Assembly (NCBI GenBank): GCA_025517485.1
Contig: JAOPKB010000007.1
Location: 62,001-126,000, forward strand
Direction of reading: 5' to 3'
From: Natronoglomus mannanivorans
Lineage (GTDB): Archaea > Halobacteriota > Halobacteria > Halobacteriales > Natrialbaceae
DNA: 64,000 bases
Each line of letters begins with the position of its first letter. The first letter of the stretch is position 1. Below the pieces are notes generated by a model. It worked only from the letters and a program-made list of their open reading frames with translations, ran no database searches and had not been told where the DNA came from. Position numbers and translations under genes: made by a program. Below are positions 48,625 to 57,827 of the stretch, in pieces.

Positions 48625-50253
48625 TTACTCCGTCGTCGCTTCCATTTCTCCTTCCGCTTTCGCTTCGGATTCGGTCGATCGATACTCGAAGGACTCGAAT
48701 CGGGCGGGCGTCTCGCAGGGCTCGCCGTGACCGGTCGCGTACAGACCGACGTAGACGCCGGTAAACCCACCGGCGACCTCCGTCGCGAGGTATTTGGTCG
48801 GTGCCGTCGTGAGGGTTTCGCGTTCGGGTTCGGCGCTATCGACTGCAGACTCGAGAGCGAACCGATACGTCTCGGTCGTCGCCTCACAGACGAGGTCGAC
48901 GGGACCATCCGGCAGCGCCGTCTCGGCGGTTATCTCTTCGATGTCACCGACGCGCTGGCGAACGATCGCCCGTCGCTCGCCGTCGTCGCCCCGACGGACG
49001 ACCCCGAGGTCGTAGTGATGGCTGTCGTCGTAGAGGACCGTCAGCCCCGCTTCCTCGTCGACATCGACGTCGGGATCGGGATCGAACGCCAGCCGCGTTC
49101 GGGCCAGACAGTCGAAGTGTTGCTGGCGACGACCGACGAACGTCGGCTGCTCGTCCTCGAGCGTGGCGGGGCTCCCGTGGAGAACGAGCGCGCCAGTACC
49201 GTCCGCGAGTTCGTAGCGGTCGCGTTCGGGATTGTGCCGGTAGTTCCACTCCGGGCCGAGTTCGTCGCCTGCGAACGGATCTCGCGTCTCCCAGCGACTG
49301 TCGGCCTCGAGGTCGGCGCTCGGCTCCGGACTCGGGCTCGCCGTCTCGACGTCGAGATCGACCTCGAGGTCTAGCTCTACCGGCTCGCCGCCGTTGACGA
49401 CCGGCCACCCCTCGTTCCACTCGACGGGTGCCAGAAACGTCTCGCGGCCGAGGTGGTGCCAGCCGGGATGGCCGCCGTGTTTTCGGATGCCGAGGAAGAC
49501 GAGCCACCAGGAGCCGTCGTGAGCCTGCACGAGGTCGCCGTGGCCGGTCGCCTGTATGGGGTTGAACATGCCGCTGACGTTCCGATGGCTCAGTACTGGG
49601 TTGTCGGGATGGCTCTCGAACGGTCCGGTCGGATCGTCGGCGCGCGCCACGGAGACCATGTGCTTGGTGTGGGTTCCGCCCTCCGCGACCAGCAGGTAGT
49701 AGGTGCCGTCGATCTCGTAGAGGTGGGGTGCCTCCGTGTAGTCGCCTTCCAGTCGGTTACAGAGCTGTCGGGGCTCGCCGAGCGCGCCCGTCTCGAGGTC
49801 GACTTCGGCTTGTTCGATCCCGTCCGGCCCGCCGCGGTAGGTGACGTAGACGGTGGGGTCGCCGTCGCCACGGTCGTCCCAGAACAGATCCGGATCGATT
49901 CCTGGGGCGTCGATCCAGGTCGGATCGGACCACTCTCCGCGCGGGTCGTCGGCGGTCACGACGAAGTGGCCACCGGCGGAGACGTTCGTCGTGATTAGGT
50001 AGAAGGTGCCGTCGTGGTGGCGCAGCGTCGGGGCGAAGACGCCCTTCGAGGAGTCGGCCGTCTCGAGTGGCAGCTGATCGTCTCGCGTCAGTGCGTGACC
50101 GATCGGCTCCCAGTCGACGAGGTTCCGGCTGTGAAACAGGGGGACGCCAGGGAAGTATTCGAAGGAACTCGTCGCGAGGAAGTAGTCTTCGCCGACGCGA
50201 CAGATGCTCGGGTCGGGGTGAAAGCCCGGCAGGATCGGGTTCTCGGCGTGCAT
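48625..50253 (-). CDS. Glycoside hydrolase family 43 (xylosidase/arabinosidase-like)
   Basis: 542 residues. The five-bladed propeller has the start NPILPGFHPDPSICRVGEDYFLATSSFEYFPG, with the first catalytic Asp in PDPSI, and GDYTEAPHLYEIDG carries the likely acid Glu. A C-terminal beta-sandwich (from about residue 330) with a D/V/T repeat linker follows. GH43 enzymes split xylo- and arabino-oligosaccharides. No signal peptide is visible, so it probably acts inside on imported sugars. No sugar transporter is adjacent. Confidence 0.92.
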   Translation of the reverse strand: MHAENPILPGFHPDPSICRVGEDYFLATSSFEYFPGVPLFHSRNLVDWEPIGHALTRDDQLPLETADSSKGVFAPTLRHHDGTFYLITTNVSAGGHFVVTADDPRGEWSDPTWIDAPGIDPDLFWDDRGDGDPTVYVTYRGGPDGIEQAEVDLETGALGEPRQLCNRLEGDYTEAPHLYEIDGTYYLLVAEGGTHTKHMVSVARADDPTGPFESHPDNPVLSHRNVSGMFNPIQATGHGDLVQAHDGSWWLVFLGIRKHGGHPGWHHLGRETFLAPVEWNEGWPVVNGGEPVELDLEVDLDVETASPSPEPSADLEADSRWETRDPFAGDELGPEWNYRHNPERDRYELADGTGALVLHGSPATLEDEQPTFVGRRQQHFDCLARTRLAFDPDPDVDVDEEAGLTVLYDDSHHYDLGVVRRGDDGERRAIVRQRVGDIEEITAETALPDGPVDLVCEATTETYRFALESAVDSAEPERETLTTAPTKYLATEVAGGFTGVYVGLYATGHGEPCETPARFESFEYRSTESEAKAEGEMEATTE

Positions 50254-50352
50254 GTGTCTGTAGAAGACTGTCGGTACCAGTCGAATAAGTTACTGTTCGG
50301 CGACGTCCAATCGCGAGACGAACGTGCCACTCGCGAAAACGGTTATTTCGGG

Positions 50353-50727
50353 CTACAGAAACTCTCGAACCTCGGAGTACCACATATCGTGGTAGTCGAC
50401 GTGACCCACCCGTCGACCGATCGCGACGGCGAGGACGTGCCAGCACAGCTCCGTCGGATCCTCCGGATCGAGGTTGTACTCGCTGTCCTTGCAGGTACAG
50501 CCCTTCCCTTCGACGACGTACTCGTCCTCGTAACCGACGACGACGGTGAAATCGCGATAGACCTTCACTCTGCCTTCGGCGACGGCCTCGATCGCCCGAA
50601 CCCCGCGGTCACCGTGGAGCCGCGAGATCTGCCCGACGATCTCGGGCGTCAGCTCGCCGGCCTCCTCGAGGGCGGCCTGCCATCGGTCGACGGGGTCGGA
50701 TCCGGACCCGGAGTTCGCCTCGGACAC
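50353..50727 (-). CDS. SWIM zinc finger protein
   Basis: 124 residues from a GTG. The C-terminal part has CTCKDSEYNLDPEDPTELCWHVLA, the CxCx(n)CxH pattern of a SWIM zinc finger, found in MULE-type and DNA- or protein-binding proteins. The N-terminal helix set carries no other motif. It is divergent from trm1. Confidence 0.85.
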   Translation of the reverse strand: MSEANSGSGSDPVDRWQAALEEAGELTPEIVGQISRLHGDRGVRAIEAVAEGRVKVYRDFTVVVGYEDEYVVEGKGCTCKDSEYNLDPEDPTELCWHVLAVAIGRRVGHVDYHDMWYSEVREFL

Positions 50728-50864
50728 GGTCGGGACTCTGTGCCGAACTGTAAAGTCGGTTTGGTTCGTTCATTCGGTTCTCGGTTCTTCGTTTTCCCTC
50801 CGACACCCCTCTCCGACCGAGACCAGACCACGCCGTTTTTCGCACTCGCCCGCCGACACCGAGT

Positions 50865-51983
50865 ATGCGCGTTACGGAGGGCGGGATCGACCTCGAGGTC
50901 CCCGCAGAGTCGACGGAGGGTGTCGAGGCGTCGGTGTTTTACAACCCGCGACAGGAACTGAATCGGGATCTAACGATCGCGCTCTTGCGTGCGTATCGCG
51001 AGCGTGAGCCCCGCGCCGAGTCGTACCTCGACGCGATGACCGCCAGCGGTATCCGCGGGATCCGGGCTGCCGCCGACGGCTGGGACGTGACCTGCTGTGA
51101 CCGCGACGAGGAGGCGGTCGAACTCGCCCGCGAGAACTGCGAGCGAAACGACTGCGACGCGTCCGTGGTCCGCCGCAACGCCAACGCCCTGATGCACGAG
51201 AAGCCGTTCGACGTGATCGACCTCGATCCCTTCGGGACACCGATGCCCTACGCCGACGCGGCCTTCTCGAACTGCCGCGACCTCGTCTGCGTCACCGCGA
51301 CTGACACCGCTCCGCTCTGTGGCGCCCACCTCAACAGCGGCATCCGATCGTACTCGGCGGTCCCGCGCAACACCGAGTACCACCCCGAAATGGGCGTTCG
51401 CATCCTCTGCTCGGCGCTCGCACGCTCGGCCGCCCGCTTCGACGTCGGCGTCACACCGATTCTCACCCACGCGACGAGTCACTACGTTCGCACCTACCTC
51501 GAGCTCGAGCACAAGGCCACCGCCGCAGACGCCGCGATCGAGACGCTCGGCTACGTCTCTCACTGCGAGGACTGCCTCTATCGGGAGCCCTCGCGAGGCC
51601 TGATCGCCGATCCCCTCGAGTCCTGTCCTCACTGTGGCGGCGAGCGCATCCTCGTCGCGGGGCCGCTGTGGATCGGCCCCGTCTGCGATCGGGCGTTCGT
51701 CGCGGACGTCCGCGAAGCCGTCCCAGACTCGTTCGAGACGGCGACGAAGATCGACCGGCTGCTCGCGGATCTCGAGGCCGAACTCGACGAGCCGACCCAC
51801 TACGACCAGCACAAGCTCTGCAAGCAGTGGGGCCTGCCCGCGAACTCGATGGCGGACTTTCTGGCGGATCTCCGGGACGCGGGCTACGAGGCCTCGACGG
51901 CTCACTACAGCGGGACGACGTTCAAGACGAACGCGAGCGTCGACGAGATTCGCGCGGCGACGGAGGGGAATCTGACGGGATAG
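50865..51983 (+). CDS. trm1: tRNA (guanine26-N2)-dimethyltransferase Trm1
   Basis: 372 residues. The SAM-binding Rossmann domain has [36 protein letters not shown] and [18 protein letters not shown] with the catalytic motif. The C-terminal domain has two zinc-binding pairs (CEDC, CPHCGG). It makes N2,N2-dimethylguanosine at position 26 of tRNA. The start [17 protein letters not shown] at 50865 fits the family. Confidence 0.95.
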   Translation: MRVTEGGIDLEVPAESTEGVEASVFYNPRQELNRDLTIALLRAYREREPRAESYLDAMTASGIRGIRAAADGWDVTCCDRDEEAVELARENCERNDCDASVVRRNANALMHEKPFDVIDLDPFGTPMPYADAAFSNCRDLVCVTATDTAPLCGAHLNSGIRSYSAVPRNTEYHPEMGVRILCSALARSAARFDVGVTPILTHATSHYVRTYLELEHKATAADAAIETLGYVSHCEDCLYREPSRGLIADPLESCPHCGGERILVAGPLWIGPVCDRAFVADVREAVPDSFETATKIDRLLADLEAELDEPTHYDQHKLCKQWGLPANSMADFLADLRDAGYEASTAHYSGTTFKTNASVDEIRAATEGNLTG

Positions 51984-52025
51984 CCGTTGTTTGTACGCTC
52001 GCCGCCGCTTCCTTCGATCCGCCGC

Positions 52026-52229
52026 TCACTCCTCGAGGTCCGCGTACAACCGGACCAGTCCGCACCCGGGACAGCAAGCTCCCTCGAGTTTCGTCGTCGA
52101 TCCGACGCCAAGTTTTCCCAGTAACCCGCTGCGTTTCCCAGTGTTGATCGTGAGTCCGAATCCGTCGCTCGAGCGGACGGCCGTCGATTCCATGGTCACG
52201 CCACAGTCCGGACAGCGCGGTGTGTTCAT
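52026..52229 (-). CDS. Small zinc ribbon protein
   Basis: 67 residues, MNTPRCPDCGVTMESTAV and later CCPGCGLVRLYADLEE, with two CxxC knuckles. A GLTINTGKRSGLLGKLG loop lies between. Function unknown; likely binds nucleic acid or protein. The ATG at 52229 is chosen to put the first Cys pair at the N-terminus. It is divergent from the BrkB-like gene. Confidence 0.75.
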   Translation of the reverse strand: MNTPRCPDCGVTMESTAVRSSDGFGLTINTGKRSGLLGKLGVGSTTKLEGACCPGCGLVRLYADLEE

Positions 52230-52322
52230 AGCGAAACCTCGAATCGAACCGACAAAAAGACTGGTTCGCAACACTCGTAGATCACACGACCGTATTTGCG
52301 CCTACAGTCCGTATAGCGGGAT

Positions 52323-53735
52323 ATGGAACGCTATCGGGACGGTCTCCGTGTCTTCCGTCACGTGGCTCGAGTCGCCCAGCGCAAACAATTGACGTTGCTG
52401 GCTGCAGGCGTCGCCTTCTACGCCTTCTTCTCGTTGATTCCGATCGTGATCCTCGGGTTCGTGGCAGCGACGGTGTTCGGCGGTGAGGAGTTCGCCAGAC
52501 AGGTGACCGAATCGGCCAGCGGTATTTTGACACCCAGCGCCCAGCAGTTGTTCGCCGAGGCGCTCACCGAGGAATCAGGTCGCGGCGGGGCGACGCTGCT
52601 GGGCGTCGTTGGTCTCGTCTGGAGTGGATCGCGCGTGTTACGGGGTCTCGACAGGGCCTTCTCCGAAATTTACGGAACCCTCGCGGAGACCTCGTTCCTC
52701 CGGAGTTTTCGGAACGCGGGAATCGTCGCCGTCGCGATCACGCTGGGGATACTCGCCGTCGCCGGCGCCGAGACGATCCTCGCGGCCGCGACGGAGGGGA
52801 TTATCACCGTGATCACTCCGTTTTTCGTCTTTCTGACGGTGTTGGTCGTCTTCTTGCCGCTCTATGTCGTGTTCCCAAACTCCAACGTCGACGTCGTCGA
52901 AGCCCTCCCCGGTGCCGCGTTCGCAGCGGCCGGGTGGACGGTTCTTGGCCGTGTTTTCGGCGTCTACGCGAGTTTCGCGGGCACCTACGTCCTCTACGGT
53001 GCACTGGGTGCCGTCTTTCTCGTCCTCACCTGGCTGTACGTCGGCTCGCTACTGGTCGTTCTGGGGGCCGTCTTGAACGCCGTTCTTGCCGGCCGTGACA
53101 TGGACCGGCAGCTACAAAGTCCCGGCGCGCGACAGGTTTCGACAGGAGCGATGACTGACGACGCCACGGGACCTGACGAGGAGCCGGCGGACCGAGAACG
53201 TGAGCGTGAGCGCGAACGCGAACGCGAACGTGAACCTGAATCCGAGTTCGGGTCCGAGTCCGAATCCGAATCCGAATCTGAATCCGAGCCCGAGTCCAAT
53301 CGAACGAACGAGCACGGACACACTCAGGCTCGAGTCGCCCAGAGCGCCAGAACACGCGACCGTGCCCACGACGCCGAAGCGCTTCGCGAAGAGATCGAAC
53401 GCCTACGTGACGACCTCGAGTCCGTCGAAGCGGGTGTCGAACGCCGAACAGTCAAACGGGAGTCTCTCGAGTCGGAACTCAAACGCTACGTTCGTCGTCA
53501 CACCCGCCGCGGTCACGCCCGTGGCTGGGGGCCGTATCTCGTGTTACTGTACGGCACCGCCATGTCGATCGCGGCCTTCTACTTCCTCAGCGGCGGCTGG
53601 GCCGTCCTCATGATGTTCGTCATCTGGACCTCGACGCTCGGCGTCTACGCCCTGATGGTGCTGTTCGGTGCAGGGCTGTCGGTACTTGGACTTCCCGGAC
53701 GGCTTCGAAACAGTATCGGCGAGTGGCGGTCCTGA
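52323..53735 (+). CDS. YihY/BrkB-like protein with charged linker and extra TM pair
   Basis: 470 residues. Residues 1-275 form the BrkB/YihY core: LLAAGVAFYAFFSLIPIVI, SASGILTPSAQQLFAEAL, WSGSRVLRGLDRAFSEIYG and a C-terminal TM set, as in inner-membrane proteins of unclear role. Then follows a linker of Glu-Arg and Glu-Ser dipeptides (about residues 290-330), a coiled coil LREEIERLRDDLESVEAGVERRTVKRESLESELK and two further TM helices (YLVLLYGTAMSIAAFYFL, ALMVLFGAGLSVLGLP). Bacterial relatives are near 290 residues, so the C-terminal third is an addition. Confidence 0.85.
   Translation: MERYRDGLRVFRHVARVAQRKQLTLLAAGVAFYAFFSLIPIVILGFVAATVFGGEEFARQVTESASGILTPSAQQLFAEALTEESGRGGATLLGVVGLVWSGSRVLRGLDRAFSEIYGTLAETSFLRSFRNAGIVAVAITLGILAVAGAETILAAATEGIITVITPFFVFLTVLVVFLPLYVVFPNSNVDVVEALPGAAFAAAGWTVLGRVFGVYASFAGTYVLYGALGAVFLVLTWLYVGSLLVVLGAVLNAVLAGRDMDRQLQSPGARQVSTGAMTDDATGPDEEPADREREREREREREREPESEFGSESESESESESEPESNRTNEHGHTQARVAQSARTRDRAHDAEALREEIERLRDDLESVEAGVERRTVKRESLESELKRYVRRHTRRGHARGWGPYLVLLYGTAMSIAAFYFLSGGWAVLMMFVIWTSTLGVYALMVLFGAGLSVLGLPGRLRNSIGEWRS
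53196..53297 (+). repeat. Hexamer repeat coding Glu-Arg/Glu-Ser dipeptides
   Basis: Seventeen hexamers in unbroken register (GAACGT, GAGCGT, GAGCGC, GAACGC x2 and so on) form the linker of the BrkB-like protein. This is the longest microsatellite of the window. Confidence 0.9.
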
Positions 53736-53750
53736 TTGTAGAGTTTGGCC

Positions 53751-53800
53751 GTCCGTCTCGTCCCTTTCCGTTCTGTCCCGTCCCGCCCCATCTCGTCCGT
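53751..53800 (+). repeat. Period-5 pyrimidine-rich tract
   Basis: Ten pentamers (GTCCG, TCTCG, TCCCT, TTCCG, TTCTG, TCCCG x2 and so on) in register in the gap before the PAP2 gene. Confidence 0.7.
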
Positions 53801-53960
53801 CGTATTTCTCAGACACCCCGTTCGATCGGTGGCCGACCGTTTCGAATCGCGCTCTCTGTCTCTTCCGACTCGACGTTCCGTTCCCTCCCATCGTGTTAGA
53901 ACAGTATTCACTCATACGAACCGACACGTATACGACCCTCACTGATGAACTGACGGATGC

Positions 53961-54941
53961 ATGTGGTTCGATCCGGCAGTCGTCGAAGCCGTTCGCGACG
54001 TCTTTCCGGAGTGGACGGCGTTCGTCTTCGCCTTCCTCTCCTACCTCGGGAGCGTGTGGTTCGTCGCACCTACGGTCGTCACTGCCTACTGGTTCGGAGA
54101 CCGGTACCGGTTCGCTCCGTGGATCGCCATCGTCATGGGCGGGTACGCGGTCATGGTCGGTTTCAAGGGTGCGTTTTCCGTCTCGAGACCCGGCGTCGGA
54201 CCGGCGATCCCACCGGAGACACTGCCGGCACTTGCTGCACGCTTGTACGCGCCGGCCGTCGAAATCGGGACGACGAGTTTTCCGAGCGGTCACGCGATCG
54301 CTGGCACGATCATCTGGGCGATGCTCGCTCTCGAGAGCGACGTCAGTACACGCCGTCGCCGCCTGCTCGTCGCCGGTGTGGTGATCGTTCTCGTCGCGTT
54401 CTCCCGCATCGCAGTCGGTGTCCACTACCCGATCGACGTCGTCGTCGGCGTCGCTATCGGTTGCTGCTATCTCGTCGCGATCCTGTTCGTTCTGCAGTGG
54501 GTAACAGACGCCGTTGCTGATTCCGACGTCGCTCCTGCTACTGCTACTGAGAGACGGTCTCACTCACACCGCATGGGTTCGGTCGCGTTCGCCCTCGCTA
54601 CAGTACTCGGTGTCCTCGCCTTCTTCGTCGGTGACCGCCCCAATGCCGTTGCACTCACCGGGGCCTCGATCGGCGCACTGGTCGTCTGGCGTACCATCAA
54701 CCCGCCGCCTACACCATCGTCGACCGTTCGAAGCGTCACTCGAGCGTTCGTCGGCGTGTCCATCCTCGCCATCGTCGCGTTCGTGCTCACGGTCGTCGAC
54801 GGATTGCTCGTCTGGTTGCTGGTCGGGACGGTCTCCGGTGGTGTCGTCGTCGGATTACCGGCGTGGCTCGCATCGTCAGCTCCGGAGCAGTCGGGTGTCT
54901 CCCCGTCGATGTCGTCGACATCGGCGTCTTCGTCGGAGTGA
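53961..54941 (+). CDS. PAP2-family phosphatase
   Basis: 326 residues, about eight TM helices. The three phosphatase motifs are KGAFSVSRP, SFPSGHAIAGT (PSGH) and SRIAVGVHYPIDVVVG (SRxxxxxHxxxD). It dephosphorylates lipid phosphates or similar. The C-terminal third consists of extra TM helices with a DUF-like region VWRTINPPPTPSSTVRSVTRAFVGVSIL and a Ser-rich end. The start MWFDPAVVEAVRDVFPEW at 53961 fits the usual N-terminus. Confidence 0.9.
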   Translation: MWFDPAVVEAVRDVFPEWTAFVFAFLSYLGSVWFVAPTVVTAYWFGDRYRFAPWIAIVMGGYAVMVGFKGAFSVSRPGVGPAIPPETLPALAARLYAPAVEIGTTSFPSGHAIAGTIIWAMLALESDVSTRRRRLLVAGVVIVLVAFSRIAVGVHYPIDVVVGVAIGCCYLVAILFVLQWVTDAVADSDVAPATATERRSHSHRMGSVAFALATVLGVLAFFVGDRPNAVALTGASIGALVVWRTINPPPTPSSTVRSVTRAFVGVSILAIVAFVLTVVDGLLVWLLVGTVSGGVVVGLPAWLASSAPEQSGVSPSMSSTSASSSE

Positions 54942-54992
54942 CCGGGACGTCTCGCTGCCATTCCTCTCTTCGAATCGTTCTGTAAGCAACAG

Positions 54993-55217
54993 TCACTCCC
55001 CGGTATCTCCGAGACGCGCCCCACGAATCTCGTTTCTGAGCTTCGCCGCTCCGATGCCGACGATGGCTCCGAGTGCGAGCCCCGGGAGGAAGTTTTCCGG
55101 CCCACTCACTGCAGCGAGTCCGACCCCCATAACGAGCGACGGCACGAACAGTAACGCGATCATCTCGAGGACGAATACGGTCGGACGCTTCGGGTCTTCA
55201 CTCGTCGTGAACGTCAT
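54993..55217 (-). CDS. Hypothetical two-TM membrane protein
   Basis: 74 residues from the ATG at 55217. Two helices (about residues 12-32 and 40-58), ending GAAKLRNEIRGARLGDTGE. No family recognised. Start could also be the ATG at 55247. Converges with the PAP2 gene. Confidence 0.6.
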   Translation of the reverse strand: MTFTTSEDPKRPTVFVLEMIALLFVPSLVMGVGLAAVSGPENFLPGLALGAIVGIGAAKLRNEIRGARLGDTGE

Positions 55218-55393
55218 CGCCGTCGTACTCCTGTCGTCGCCGAACATCAATATACGTCGGGCTTCTTCGCGACGGCCGGAAGATCGTCTCCGTGTCGTTC
55301 ACGACGGCCGTTACCGACAGTCCACACGCAACGCAGGTCACTGAAAACGGAAAAATACGGCGAGAAGAGGGATATCAGCCAGCTGCCGTCCGA

Positions 55394-56749
55394 TTAGAAC
55401 GTCTCGAGGTACCGGTCGAGTTCCCAGTCGGAGACGTCGACCAGGTAATCATCGAACTCCTGGGTCTTGGCTTCGACGAACTTGGGGCCGATGTGTTCGC
55501 CGAGTGCGCTGTAGATGACTTCGTCCTCCTCGAGGGCGTCGACGGCCTCGCCGAGGTTCGTCGGCAGGGTCTCGATACCGTACTCTTCGCGTTTCTGCTC
55601 GTCGAACTCGTAGATGTTCTCGCGAACCGGGTCGGGTGCCTCGAGGCCCTGCTCGATACCGTCGAGTCCGGCCTGAATGAGGGCCGCGAAGGCGAGGTAG
55701 GCGTTACACGATGGGTCGGGGAAGCGAGCCTCGATGCGGGAGGCGGCCGGGACGCGAGCGGCCGGTTTGCGGATCAGTGCCGAGCGGTTGCGGTCGGACC
55801 AGGCGACGTAGACGGGTGCCTCGTAGCCGGGGACCAGACGTTTGTAGCTGTTGACGGTCGGGTTCGAGACGGCCGTGATCGCCGGCGCGTGCTCGAGGAT
55901 CCCTGCGAGGAACGAGTGTGCGGTATCCGAGAGATCGAACTCGTCGTCGCCGTCGTGGAACGCGTTGTTCCCGTCCTCGTCGAACAGCGAGAGGTGAGTG
56001 TGCATCCCCGAGCCGTTGACTCGCGGGATCGGCTTGGGCATGAACGTCGCGTGGAGGTCGTGCTGGGCCGCGATGGCGCGAACGACCGTACGGAAGGTGC
56101 CGACGTTGTCGGCTGTCGTCAGTGCGTCGTCGTACTCGAAGTTGATCTCGTGTTGGCCCTGAGCGACTTCGTGGTGGCTGGCTTCGATCTCGAAGCCCAT
56201 GTCCTCGAGGCCGTAGATGATGTCACGGCGGACGTCCTGTGCGAGGTCTTTCGGTGCGAGGTCGAAGTAGCCACCGGCGTCGTTGGTCTTCGTCGTCGCG
56301 CGGCCGTCCTCGTCTTCCTCGAACAGGAAGAACTCCGGCTCGGGGGCGGCGTTGACCGTGTAGCCCATCTCGTCGGCACGCTCGAGTGCCTTCTTGAGGA
56401 CGTAGCGTGGGTCACCCTCGAACGGTTCGCCCGTCGAGGTGTTGATAACGTCACAGATCATTCGGCCGGCGGCACTCTCCTCGTTGTTTCTCCAGGGAAG
56501 AACCGCGAACGTCTCGGGGTCGGGTTTGAGACGCATGTCCGATTCCTGAATTCGGACGAAGCCCTCGATTGAGGAGCCGTCGAAGTAGATTCCTTCGGTG
56601 AACGCCTTCTCTGCCTGCCGAGCAGGCACTGCGACGTTCTTGACCGTCCCGAGAATGTCGGTAAACTGCAGACGGAGGAAGTCGACGCCCTCCTCCTCGA
56701 TTTCGTCTAACACCGCTTCTTCTGTGGAAGTGAGATTTCCGCTTGTCAT
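55394..56749 (-). CDS. glnA: Glutamine synthetase type I
   Basis: 451 residues. Motifs: [30 protein letters not shown] (ATP/metal region), [24 protein letters not shown] and YxFDxxKREEYG at the end. It condenses glutamate and ammonia to glutamine. The length is the short GSI-alpha type without the adenylylation Tyr loop. The ATG at 56749 is well placed. It is divergent from an Lrp-type gene, and in Halobacterium an Lrp protein is reported to act on glnA. Confidence 0.97.
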   Translation of the reverse strand: MTSGNLTSTEEAVLDEIEEEGVDFLRLQFTDILGTVKNVAVPARQAEKAFTEGIYFDGSSIEGFVRIQESDMRLKPDPETFAVLPWRNNEESAAGRMICDVINTSTGEPFEGDPRYVLKKALERADEMGYTVNAAPEPEFFLFEEDEDGRATTKTNDAGGYFDLAPKDLAQDVRRDIIYGLEDMGFEIEASHHEVAQGQHEINFEYDDALTTADNVGTFRTVVRAIAAQHDLHATFMPKPIPRVNGSGMHTHLSLFDEDGNNAFHDGDDEFDLSDTAHSFLAGILEHAPAITAVSNPTVNSYKRLVPGYEAPVYVAWSDRNRSALIRKPAARVPAASRIEARFPDPSCNAYLAFAALIQAGLDGIEQGLEAPDPVRENIYEFDEQKREEYGIETLPTNLGEAVDALEEDEVIYSALGEHIGPKFVEAKTQEFDDYLVDVSDWELDRYLETF

Positions 56750-56821
56750 CTTTCTCGTCGGTCTATCCGAGTATCCCCACTACTAAAGTCCTACTGTTCC
56801 GAGCAATTCTTCTCTGCCTCC

Positions 56822-56841
56822 TACGAAATTGGATATTCGTA
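56822..56841. promoter_or_regulatory. Inverted repeat between glnA and lrp (Lrp operator candidate)
   Basis: TACGAA (56822-56827) and TTCGTA (56836-56841) are perfect 6-bp arms with an 8-nt AT-rich spacer. Lrp/AsnC proteins bind short palindromes; the site lies between the divergent starts, 34 nt before lrp, and could serve autoregulation. Confidence 0.45.
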
Positions 56842-56875
56842 AAGTTCTAATGGGTGGAGTGTGAGGGTTGAGTTG

Positions 56876-57337
56876 ATGACGTACGAAAATCTCGATGCGA
56901 AGTTGGTGAATGCACTTCTCGGCGACGGCCGAGCGAGTCTTCGCAGCCTCGCAGAGGAACTCGACGTTTCAGTAACGACTGTCTCGAACCACCTTTCCGA
57001 TCTCGAAGATCAGGGCGTTATTCAAGGATACACCCCGCGCGTGGACTACGATTCGTTGGGGTACGACGTCACCGCCGTCATCCAGCTCAAAGTCGAGGGG
57101 AACGCGCTTCCGGACATCACCGACAGCCTCCGCGAACACCGTCAGATGACCTCCGTCTACGAGGTAACAGGAGATTACGACGTGATCGCAGTCGGTAAAT
57201 TCACTGATACCGATGGGATGAACGAGCAGATCAAGACGTTGCTCACCGATCCCGATATCAAGGAGTCGAACACGAGCGTCGTGCTCAACGCCGTCACCGA
57301 GAACGAACAGTTCGAGTTGTCGCTCAACGACGAGTAG
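56876..57337 (+). CDS. lrp: Lrp/AsnC-family regulator
   Basis: 153 residues: N-terminal winged HTH ([42 protein letters not shown]) and C-terminal RAM ligand domain ([39 protein letters not shown]). It should form dimers or octamers that bind DNA near glnA and sense amino acids. The ATG at 56876 is preferred over the GTG at 56861. Divergent from glnA with 126 nt between starts. Confidence 0.92.
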   Translation: MTYENLDAKLVNALLGDGRASLRSLAEELDVSVTTVSNHLSDLEDQGVIQGYTPRVDYDSLGYDVTAVIQLKVEGNALPDITDSLREHRQMTSVYEVTGDYDVIAVGKFTDTDGMNEQIKTLLTDPDIKESNTSVVLNAVTENEQFELSLNDE

Positions 57338-57827
57338 TCGTCGACAGCAAACGGGTGGGGACCCACCAGGACTTCGAACTTCAACTCGAACTCGATTCTC
57401 CATTTCACCGCCAGTAAACGCCTCGAGAGAGCCGTCTCCCGACCTGACCCGAGCCCTCCACGACGTCACGCACCGTCCGTCACACTCGAGCAGTTCTTCG
57501 TAGCGACCGTGGTCGCCGATACGACCGGCTTCTTCGACAGGCTTCCCGTTTTTCAGAGCGGAGTTGTCGCCTCGTTACTGCCATCCTCTGGACCCCGGAC
57601 GGTTGCGTCGAGCTGTGCCGGTTCGCGTTCGAACGAGTCAGTTGACCGGGTTTCGGATCGGCCGCGAAATTCGAGGCCGTCGCTCGAGTAGGTTCGAACC
57701 GACATCCGGAGACGTCTCTCGCCGAGTTAGGAACGGGGGACCGGAACGGGAACGAAAACGGCATCGGTCGTTCGCGAGCGATTCGACGGTATCGGCGGTG
57801 TGGGTGGGATGTGAGCCTGAGCCGCGC
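57338..57827. other. 490-nt intergenic region after lrp
   Basis: It begins with a hairpin GGTGG-GGAC-CCACC at 57354-57367, 17 nt after the lrp stop, a possible terminator. The rest is GC-rich and holds no convincing gene or RNA; frames on both strands are basic and unlike protein. A short purine-rich segment GGACCGGAACGGGAACGAAAACGG is near 57738-57761. Confidence 0.5.

Noticed and set aside
57480..57764. Minus-strand frame of 94 codons in the gap after lrp
   Set aside because: Basic Arg/Ser-rich translation, no conserved pattern, no promoter; not a gene.
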